Source: Murinocardiopsis flavida (GTDB lineage Bacteria > Actinomycetota > Actinomycetes > Streptosporangiales > Streptosporangiaceae). Taken from it: DNA of 64,000 bases. Shown here one piece after another: positions 18,065-24,067 of the stretch; position 1 is the stretch's first letter, and the number at the start of each line of letters is the position of its first letter. The position numbers were made by a program, and so were the translations under genes. A model generated the notes under the pieces. The model did not search any database. It was given only the letters and a program-made list of their open reading frames with translations, and was not told the origin of the DNA. The DNA is taken from contig NZ_PYGA01000001.1 of assembly GCF_003014485.1 (NCBI RefSeq), positions 186,001 through 250,000 of the forward strand, read 5' to 3'.

Positions 18065-19899
18065 CGCCGGCCTCCCTGGTACGGGTCGTCGGAGCCGTCG
18101 GACCACGGCGCGGGCGGGGCGGGTGGGGCAGGCGGCGGCGGGCCGCCCGGTGCGGGCGGTGCCCCGGGTTCGAGGCCGTACCCGAGGTCGGGCGCAGGCC
18201 GCGGCGGCGTGCCGGGGTCGTCCTGCCAGAGCCGCGGCGCCGCCGGGGCTTCGGGAGCGGGGGTCGGCTCGGGCCGGGCCGCCGCGGGCGCCGCCTCGTT
18301 CTGGAGGCGCTGCTCAATGGCGTTGTCGGTGACCGACCGGCGGATCTCCTCGACGCGGTCGGCGCCGGGGACGTCGGCGCCGGCGTCCGGGACCGGCGTC
18401 GCGACCGTCTCGTCGTCCTTGTCGAGCAGTTCGCCGATCTCGGCCTCGCGGGAGGCGATGCGCTCGGCGATGGCGCCGAGGCGGTTGCGGATGGCGTCCA
18501 TGTCGGAGTCGGAGAACAGCTCGGCGTCGGCCCCGCCGATGATCTCCTGGGCGATCCGCAGGTAGTTGATGCTGTCGGAGTCGCCGTCGCCGATGTGCAG
18601 GACCTGCGGCAGGCTGTCGGCGACCGACTCCAGCTTGGCGAGCAGGTCCTGCTGGAAGCGGAAGTTCAGGATCTCGGGCGCCTCGGCCGCGCTCACCGCG
18701 CGGATGTCGAGGGCCTGCGCCTCCAGCAGCGCGGCGTTGGCGTTGGCCGAGCTCTCCGCCTCGACGAAGCGCTGGCGGGCGAGCGCGCGGGCGCGGTTGG
18801 TCTCGCGCTCCAGCGCGGTGTCCATCTGCGCCTGGTACGTGGCGATGTCGGCCTGGATGGCGGACAGGGTCTCGTTCAGCGAGGCGAGTTCCTTGTTCAG
18901 GTCGCCCTCGTTCTGCTCCTTGCGCAGCTGGAGTTCGTACTCGTAGGTGTACGCCTCCTTGGCCACGCGCATCATCTCGGGCGCGGCGAGGTCCATGCGG
19001 TATTCCTGGCTGGACGGCTCGGCGTGCGTGATGTTGGCGTTGGTGAGCCGCACCGCGGGGAGGAACTGCTGGTTCAGCTGTTCGAGGAGCCGGGCGGTGT
19101 TCTCGCCCACCAGGTCGTAGATGTCGGACGCCTGCTGCTCGTAGATCAGGCTGCGGGTGGTCTCGCTGATCGCGTTGTTCAGCTTGTCCTGGAACCCCTG
19201 GACGGCGCCGAGGACGAAGATGAACGACTGCGGGTCCTCGATGCGGAACTGGAGGAACAGGTCGACCGACGCCTTGACCCCGCTCTTGGTCGGCGCCTCG
19301 CGGATGGGCGCGTTGAACGGGAACTGCCGCTGGGTGTTGACGATGTAGGAGACCCGCTTCCACGGGTTGAACATCGTGATGCGGCCCGGGCCGACGATCT
19401 GCTCCAGCTTGCCGAACTTGGTGATCAGCGCGGCGCAGCCGTCGGGGACCATGACCATGCCCTGGCGCCACCACATGAACGCGGCGACGAGGACGGTCAC
19501 GATCCAGTAGTGCGGGCCGAAGAGGATGAAGGACAGCTGGGAGAACCCGGTCAGCACCGAGCCGACCGCGCCGATGATGACCAGCAGCACCACCGGGATC
19601 AGCGCGCCGAGCGTGCGCCCGCGCGGGAGCACCATCGGGCAGATCACGTGGACCGAGCCGCCCTTGTCGGTCTCCAGTGTGCTCCGGTTGAGGATCTCGC
19701 CGGCGTTGTTCAGGGAGGTGGTCTGCTGCTCGATGCGGGTACCGACCGAAGCGCCCTGTTCGCGTGCCGCGAGGAAGTCGCCGGGGTCGAGCCCGAACTC
19801 GTCGGCCGCCTTGCCGACCGTGTCAGAGACCACCTGGCGGGGATCGCCCCCTTGCGCGATCGCCCCGGCGGCCCCGCGCACCGTCTGCGCGAAGGACAT
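18061..19899 (-). CDS. SPFH/Band 7 membrane protein (first of a pair)
   Basis: A 612-residue protein. Residues 1-95 are a cytoplasmic region ending in VHVICPMVLPRGR, which matches VPVVIPRDGR of its partner. Two membrane segments follow (~96-115 and ~122-145), then the SPFH domain (GMVMVPDGCAALITKFGKLEQIVGPGRITMF onward to ~320), coiled coil (LRKEQNEGDLNKELASLNE to ARQRFVEAESSANANAALLE), an acidic helical region (DSDMDAIRNRLGAIAERI), and a long Pro-rich disordered tail (PPAPGGPPPPAPPAPPAPW). The shared layout marks it as a paralogue of the next gene. The start ATG 19899 has GGGGG nine bases upstream; GTG 19905 is also possible. The role is unknown; HflKC/flotillin-like membrane scaffolding is the closest family precedent. 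Confidence 0.88.
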   Translation of the reverse strand: MSFAQTVRGAAGAIAQGGDPRQVVSDTVGKAADEFGLDPGDFLAAREQGASVGTRIEQQTTSLNNAGEILNRSTLETDKGGSVHVICPMVLPRGRTLGALIPVVLLVIIGAVGSVLTGFSQLSFILFGPHYWIVTVLVAAFMWWRQGMVMVPDGCAALITKFGKLEQIVGPGRITMFNPWKRVSYIVNTQRQFPFNAPIREAPTKSGVKASVDLFLQFRIEDPQSFIFVLGAVQGFQDKLNNAISETTRSLIYEQQASDIYDLVGENTARLLEQLNQQFLPAVRLTNANITHAEPSSQEYRMDLAAPEMMRVAKEAYTYEYELQLRKEQNEGDLNKELASLNETLSAIQADIATYQAQMDTALERETNRARALARQRFVEAESSANANAALLEAQALDIRAVSAAEAPEILNFRFQQDLLAKLESVADSLPQVLHIGDGDSDSINYLRIAQEIIGGADAELFSDSDMDAIRNRLGAIAERIASREAEIGELLDKDDETVATPVPDAGADVPGADRVEEIRRSVTDNAIEQRLQNEAAPAAARPEPTPAPEAPAAPRLWQDDPGTPPRPAPDLGYGLEPGAPPAPGGPPPPAPPAPPAPWSDGSDDPYQGGRR

Positions 19900-20146
19900 A
19901 GGCACAAACCCCCTGCTTCATCTGGTCGTCGAATGTGCATGATCCGACGGGAGACACACCGGTTCGGTTCCGCTGCCGGTTCGGAAGGCTGCAATCCTGT
20001 CACGCGATGGGACACATGCGGGAATTCGATTCATAACCATCCGCTATCCCCCGACCTGGGATTCGGTCATTTCGCCGGGACCCGACCATCCGACACGGGA
20101 CCGAAATCCGGTGCGCGCCGCAGGTCCGGGCCGTTAGGGTCCGGCC

Positions 20147-20761
20147 ATGGACGCCCGTTATGTGAACGTTGTGGACGTGGAAGCCACCTGCTGGAGGGGC
20201 CGCCCGCCCGAGGGCGCGCGCAACGAGATCATCGAGGTCGGGCTGTGCGTGGTCGACCTGGCGGAGCGGCGGCGGGTCGCCCGCGACCGCATCCTGGTGC
20301 GCCCCGCGTCCCCCGTCAGCGCGTTCTGCACCGAGCTCACGGGGCTCACCCAGGAGGAGGTCGACGGCGGCGTGGACTTCGGCGCGGCCTGCGCCGCGCT
20401 CGTCGACCGGCACGCCGCCGCGGAGCGGGCGTGGGCGAGTTGGGGCGGCTACGACCTGAGGCAGTTCCGGGAGCAGTGCGCCGAGGACGGGGCGGCCTAC
20501 CCGTTCTCCGACGTTCACACCAACGCCAAGGCCGTCTTCTCCGCGCTGTACGGCAGCCGCAAGCGGCGCTTCGGCATGGCGAACGCGCTCACCCGCGTGG
20601 GGCTGCCGCTGGAGGGCCGCCACCACAGCGGTGCCGACGACGCGTGGAACATCGGCGCCCTCGTCCTGCACCTCGTGGACGCGGGCGCCTGGCCGCCCGA
20701 GCCGGAACCCGCCGCCGCCGAGCCGGCCGAATCGGGCACCGGGCGGCCGGCCGGTGCCTAG
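20147..20761 (+). CDS. DEDDh-type 3'-5' exonuclease
   Basis: A 204-residue exonuclease-fold protein. Motif I is VVDVEATCW (Asp10, Glu12), motif II includes GGYDLRQF (Asp103), and motif III is HHSGADDAWN (His160, Asp165), the DEDDh set that binds two metals. The WATCW-like start and ADDAWN ending resemble the ERI1/KapD group that trims RNA or DNA 3' ends. The C-terminal 30 residues are Pro/Ala/Glu-rich and probably disordered. The gene converges on a TetR gene; the two stop codons overlap by four bases (CTAG). Confidence 0.85.
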   Translation: MDARYVNVVDVEATCWRGRPPEGARNEIIEVGLCVVDLAERRRVARDRILVRPASPVSAFCTELTGLTQEEVDGGVDFGAACAALVDRHAAAERAWASWGGYDLRQFREQCAEDGAAYPFSDVHTNAKAVFSALYGSRKRRFGMANALTRVGLPLEGRHHSGADDAWNIGALVLHLVDAGAWPPEPEPAAAEPAESGTGRPAGA

Positions 20762-21348
20762 CTGCTGCGCGCCGCCCCACTGAGGAGGGTGCGGACCAGG
20801 GGCGCGGCGTCGTCGGGCGTCATCGTGTCGGAGCGGATGACCAGCCGGAACCAGATGGCGCCCCCGAGGAGGTCCATGAGCGCCGCGGGGTCGGCGTCCG
20901 CGGCGAGTTCGCCCCGCTGTACCGCCCGCGCGAACACCGGGCTCTCCTTGGACAGGCGGTCGGCGAAGAACACCTTGGCGTGCCGGGCGAGTTCGGGGCG
21001 GTGCCCGGCCGCGGCGAGGACGGCGGTGACGAGGTCGCGGGTCGGTTCGCCGGTGAGCAGGCCGATGATGTGCCGGGCCAGTGCGACGAGGTCGCCTTCG
21101 AGGCTCCCGGTGTCGGGGACGACCGGTTCCAGCAGCCGGGAGTCGACCAGCGCCGCGCCGATGAGCTCGTCCTTCGACCGCCACCAGCGGTAGATCGTGG
21201 TCTTGTTGACGCCGGAGCGCGCGGCGGCACCTTCGACGGTGAGCGCGTCGTAGCCGCCTTCGGCGAGCAGCCCGAGCGTGGCGGCGAAGATCGCCTCTGC
21301 GTCGCGGGGGCCGGATGCGCGGCCGCCGCGGTGTGTGGTGGTGTGCAC
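20758..21348 (-). CDS. TetR/AcrR family transcriptional regulator
   Basis: A 196-residue repressor. The N-terminal helix-turn-helix reads LTVEGAAARSGVNKTTIYRWWRSKDELI, typical of TetR. The C-terminal ligand-binding region ends TPDDAAPLVRTLL and resembles the TetR_C-type domain of regulators of drug or lipid genes. It is divergent from the HXXEE membrane gene, with a 14-bp perfect palindrome between them that is the probable operator for both. The longer TTG start at 21366 would lie inside that palindrome, so GTG 21348 is favoured. Effector unknown. Confidence 0.9.
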   Translation of the reverse strand: MHTTTHRGGRASGPRDAEAIFAATLGLLAEGGYDALTVEGAAARSGVNKTTIYRWWRSKDELIGAALVDSRLLEPVVPDTGSLEGDLVALARHIIGLLTGEPTRDLVTAVLAAAGHRPELARHAKVFFADRLSKESPVFARAVQRGELAADADPAALMDLLGGAIWFRLVIRSDTMTPDDAAPLVRTLLSGAARSS

Positions 21349-21360
21349 GCGTTTGACGCT

Positions 21361-21374
21361 ACGCAACGTTGCGT
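21361..21374. promoter_or_regulatory. Palindromic TetR operator
   Basis: ACGCAACGTTGCGT is a perfect 14-bp palindrome 13 bases before the TetR gene start and 46 bases before the HXXEE gene start. TetR proteins bind such palindromes in divergent promoters of themselves and their target, so this is a strong candidate; binding is inferred. Confidence 0.7.
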
Positions 21375-21419
21375 TGCATAGTCAAGGCGAGGACACACAC
21401 GACCGACGAGGGGACGCCC

Positions 21420-22004
21420 ATGCCGCCGCCGACCACGACCACCCGCCCCGTGCCGCCCGCAGCGACCTGGGGGCTGCTCGCGGCGTTCGTCCTGCACGAC
21501 CTCGAAGAGCTCTGGACCATGGCGGAATGGCGCAACCGCCGGAGCGAGGAGTTGCGCACCCACTACCCATGGCTGCCCGAGCGCGCGACGGCGCTGCTGC
21601 GCACCGACCAGGAGCACATGGCCACCGCGATCGGGCTCATGGGCCTCATCACGGCGGCGGCCGCCGCCGACGGCGCGCGCACCGGCGGCCGGTCGGGCTT
21701 CTACCAGTGGATGCTCACCGGTTTCGGGCTGCACGCGGGCAGCCACCTCGCGCTGAGCGCCGCGTGGCGCGGATACACGCCCGGCGTCGTCACCGCTCCC
21801 CTGGTGGTGGCCCCGTTCTCCGCGTGGGCGCTGCGGACCTTGCACCGCCACGGGGTGCTGCGCCCGATGACCGTCGGGGACACGGTGCGGTCCGTCGCCA
21901 TGGCACCGGCGCTGATCGTGGGCGTCCACGCCGCGGCGAGCGGCATCGTCCGGGCGCGCCGCGCCCTGCGCTCCCGCCGCGCGGCCGGGCGCCGTACCCG
22001 GTGA
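21420..22004 (+). CDS. HXXEE domain membrane protein
   Basis: A 194-residue protein with FVLHDLEELWTMAEW at 23-37, giving the HxxEE motif (His26, Glu29, Glu30) of the HXXEE family of unknown function. A second conserved stretch has QEHMATAIGLMGLITAAAA and HAGSHLALSAAWRGYTPGVVTA. Several hydrophobic helices suggest a multi-pass membrane protein, perhaps binding a metal through the His/Glu groups. I use ATG 21420 with GAGGGG upstream; a longer frame to 21369 overlaps the operator. Divergent from a TetR gene, so probably induced by that regulator's ligand. Confidence 0.82.
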   Translation: MPPPTTTTRPVPPAATWGLLAAFVLHDLEELWTMAEWRNRRSEELRTHYPWLPERATALLRTDQEHMATAIGLMGLITAAAAADGARTGGRSGFYQWMLTGFGLHAGSHLALSAAWRGYTPGVVTAPLVVAPFSAWALRTLHRHGVLRPMTVGDTVRSVAMAPALIVGVHAAASGIVRARRALRSRRAAGRRTR

Positions 22005-22021
22005 CAGGCCGCCGCCCTCAC

Positions 22022-22111
22022 CCCCGGACCACAGCACACCGCGTCCCCGCGTCCACCCGGTGTATGGGGGCACCGCCCGCGCCCCGGACCACAGCGCACC
22101 GCGTCCCCGCG
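22022..22111. repeat. Two 30-bp near-identical repeats exactly 60 bp apart
   Basis: Copies at 22022-22051 and 22082-22111 differ at one base (A/G at repeat position 15) and each contains CCCCGGACCACAGC and ACCGCGTCCCCGCG. The 30-bp DNA between them is unrelated. They lie between the HXXEE gene and the small membrane gene, outside coding sequence. Confidence 0.75.
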
Positions 22112-22215
22112 GCCGACGCGCCGACACGGCGGGGCCCGCACAGCGCGCCCGAGCGCTCGGGGATACGGTCGGCACACGGGGCGCGCGTCGGCGGCCCCGG
22201 AACGGGAGGAGTGAC

Positions 22216-22527
22216 GTGCGCATGCACAGCAGCGTGTGGACTACGGCGGGACTGGTCGGCGGCTACCTGACCGCCCGCGTTACCGGCATCAGGCCCCTTG
22301 GCGGCGCCGTGCTCGCCGGCTGCGGCGCGGCGGCCTACCGGGAGTGGCAGCGCAGTGCGGGCACCGGCACCGCCGCCGCGCTCACGGGGTGCTACCTGGT
22401 GGCGTTCGGCCTGTCGCACCCGCTGGCGAAGCGGCTCGGCCCGTGGCCTGCTGTCCTCAGCGTGAGCGCTGCGACCGCCGCCGCGGCGCACGCGTTCGCC
22501 GACGGCCGCGGCAGCGGGGCGGAGTAG
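22216..22527 (+). CDS. Small hypothetical membrane protein, 103 aa
   Basis: About half the residues are small or hydrophobic. Segments WTTAGLVGGYLTARVTGIR, GGAVLAGCGAAAYREWQ, GTAAALTGCYLVAFGLSHPLA and AVLSVSAATAAAAHAF suggest four short membrane helices. The start is GTG 22216 with GGGAGGAG four bases upstream. I do not recognise a family. It ends three bases before the stop of the converging CBS gene. Confidence 0.65.
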   Translation: MRMHSSVWTTAGLVGGYLTARVTGIRPLGGAVLAGCGAAAYREWQRSAGTGTAAALTGCYLVAFGLSHPLAKRLGPWPAVLSVSAATAAAAHAFADGRGSGAE

Positions 22528-22530
22528 CCC

Positions 22531-22959
22531 TCAGCCCTGGGTGATGTAGTTCTCCAGCTGCTCGCGGTGCGCTTCGAGCTGGCTGATGCGGCTCTTCACG
22601 ACGTCGCCGATGCTCACGATCCCCATTAGGGCACCGTTGTCGAGGACCGGCAGGTGCCGGACCCGGTGCTCGGTCATGAGCACGGTGAGGCTGTCGACGG
22701 TGTCGCCGGGGGCGCAGGTGACGACGGCGGCGGTCATGATCTCGCGCACCGGCGCCGCCAGCAGCTCGGCGCCGCGCTCGTCGAGGCGGCGCACGATGTC
22801 GCGCTCGGAGGCGATGCCGACGACGTCGTCACCCTCGACGACGACCACCGCCCCGATGTTGCGCTCGGCGAGCAGGGTGAGGAGCCCGGCCACGGGCGTC
22901 GCGGGCCCGACCGTCGCGACGTCGGAGCCCTTGCTTCGCAGGATCTCGGCGATCAGCAT
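22531..22959 (-). CDS. CBS domain protein (tandem CBS pair)
   Basis: A 142-residue soluble protein made of two CBS motifs (about 14-67 and 79-132), a Bateman module. CBS pairs usually bind adenosine nucleotides and act as energy sensors. ISSIGDVVKSRI near the end and VGIASERDIVRRL are typical. No fused effector domain is present, so it must act through a partner that I cannot name. ATG 22959 is preferred (AAAGG eight bases upstream) over GTG 22968. Related stand-alone CBS proteins are common in actinomycetes. Confidence 0.88.
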   Translation of the reverse strand: MLIAEILRSKGSDVATVGPATPVAGLLTLLAERNIGAVVVVEGDDVVGIASERDIVRRLDERGAELLAAPVREIMTAAVVTCAPGDTVDSLTVLMTEHRVRHLPVLDNGALMGIVSIGDVVKSRISQLEAHREQLENYITQG

Positions 22960-23049
22960 GGCGGTCACCTTTCGTGTGTGCCCCAGGGCTACCCCCCGCC
23001 CACACCCCCTAACCGCCCCACCGCCCGGTCCCCTCGCGGAACCCCCGGG

Positions 23050-23475
23050 TCAGCCGCCACTGGTCCAGTACTTCTGTGCCCTGATGACGGCCTCGTCCTT
23101 GCTCATCGCCGCAACCTCGGCGGGATCGACACCGGCTTTGGCTATCAGCAAGTGGACGAGGTCGGCCGGGAGGGCTTCGGACATTGGAACGGGCGCGCCC
23201 CGATCCGGCACATCGCCGTCACGGACGCAGGCCCAGAAAGCGCCCTCGTCCACGTCCAGCTGGTCGCGGAGGATATGCGCCCACATGCTCCTGCCGTAGT
23301 CGCCTCGGTCGACGGGCCGGGAGATTCGGGTTCGGAGCACTCTGCCATCGGGAAGGTCCAGTTCATAGGTGACGTGATGGGTACCCGTGCGCCCGCGGGC
23401 GTCTCGTACCACCCGCCAGCCCTCGACCCGGCAGAAGCGGTCGTGGTCCGCACGTGTGGGTACCGGCCAACTCAC
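23050..23475 (-). CDS. HicA-like toxin of a type II toxin-antitoxin module
   Basis: A 141-residue protein in the family often annotated as cytotoxic translational repressor of a toxin-antitoxin system. The N-terminal half FCRVEGWRVVRDARGRTGTHHVTYEL followed by DGRVLRTRISRP resembles the HicA fold, whose catalytic His sits in a GSH(H/R)-like turn; here GTHH at 31-34. A C-terminal extension (residues 75-141, FWACVRDG, LVHLLIAKAGV) is absent from classic HicA. HicA toxins cleave mRNA; that activity here is inferred. Its start overlaps the upstream antitoxin gene by four bases (ATGA). Confidence 0.7.
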   Translation of the reverse strand: MSWPVPTRADHDRFCRVEGWRVVRDARGRTGTHHVTYELDLPDGRVLRTRISRPVDRGDYGRSMWAHILRDQLDVDEGAFWACVRDGDVPDRGAPVPMSEALPADLVHLLIAKAGVDPAEVAAMSKDEAVIRAQKYWTSGG

Positions 23476-23888
23476 GGGCCCTCCCCGACCACCCAGTCGC
23501 GCAACTGCCCGTCGTCGCTGAGACTGATCAACTGCACGAGCCCCCAGTTACCGCGATGGTTGGGGGCGTCCAACAGATGGTCCTGCCAGTCATCGGCGTA
23601 CTCGCGCAGTGCATCGACCATCTCGGCAACGGCTTCGTCAAAGGTCCCGGCGTCGGCCGCGACCGGCAGGCCCGGAATGAAGACCGACCACCCGCCGGCC
23701 TCTGGAACCACCTGCGCCTGCGAGGGGGTGACCGCCGCGAGATAGTGCCGCAGCCTTTCGCTGTCGACGATGGCGGTCGTGGCCGACTCTCGGCGCACCG
23801 TGGCCACCCGACCCCTTTCCGCCGCATCGAGCAGAGCCTTCAAATGCGCACGCGCATCCGTGTAGCTGTCGTAGTGCACAACGGCCAT
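23472..23888 (-). CDS. Antitoxin with Phd/YefM-like N-terminus and HicB-like C-terminus
   Basis: A 138-residue protein. Residues 1-60 (VVHYDSYTDARAHLKALLDAAERGR and TTAIVDSERLRHYLA) follow the Phd/YefM antitoxin fold used to bind DNA and block toxins. Residues 62-110 (GGWSVFIPGLPVAADAGTFDEAVAEMVDALREY) follow the HicB pattern. The combination suggests an antitoxin that carries its DNA-binding domain at the front. It precedes the toxin gene and overlaps it by four bases. ATG 23888 has GGAGG at ideal spacing. A promoter and three spaced GTAC repeats lie just upstream, consistent with self-repression. Confidence 0.72.
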   Translation of the reverse strand: MAVVHYDSYTDARAHLKALLDAAERGRVATVRRESATTAIVDSERLRHYLAAVTPSQAQVVPEAGGWSVFIPGLPVAADAGTFDEAVAEMVDALREYADDWQDHLLDAPNHRGNWGLVQLISLSDDGQLRDWVVGEGP

Positions 23889-23912
23889 TGGACCTCCATC
23901 GATCTGAGGATC

Positions 23913-23941
23913 AGTCTGCCCGCCGACTCGACGTACGTCAA
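23913..23941 (-). promoter_or_regulatory. Promoter of the HicBA-like module
   Basis: On the minus strand TTGACG (plus-strand 23936-23941) and CAGACT (23913-23918) are separated by 17 bases, close to sigma-70 spacing. The start of transcription would be about 20 bases before the GGAGG of the antitoxin gene. Good fit, but the -10 is imperfect. Confidence 0.55.
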
Positions 23942-23959
23942 GTACGTCGCGTACTTATG
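23933..23959. repeat. Three GTAC repeats at 9-bp spacing over the -35 region
   Basis: GTACGTCAA, GTACGTCGC and GTACTTATG follow one another at 23933, 23942 and 23951. The regular 9-bp step and overlap with the -35 suggest an operator for a multimeric repressor such as the antitoxin. No such array occurs elsewhere nearby. Confidence 0.5.
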
Positions 23960-24067
23960 AGTCCTCGGTGTCCGGCCACGCCGCCTGCGCTTCGGCCAGC
24001 AGGGCGTGGAACGAGGCGGGCGGGGAGGCGGCTGCTTGCCGGCTCCCCGCCCTGGTGTTGGTTGCGG

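Noticed and set aside
18049-21381. 1110-codon open frame opposite the first SPFH gene and across the exonuclease and TetR genes
   Set aside because: It crosses three well-supported genes on both strands and has no recognisable domain; long stop-free frames are common in DNA with this G+C.
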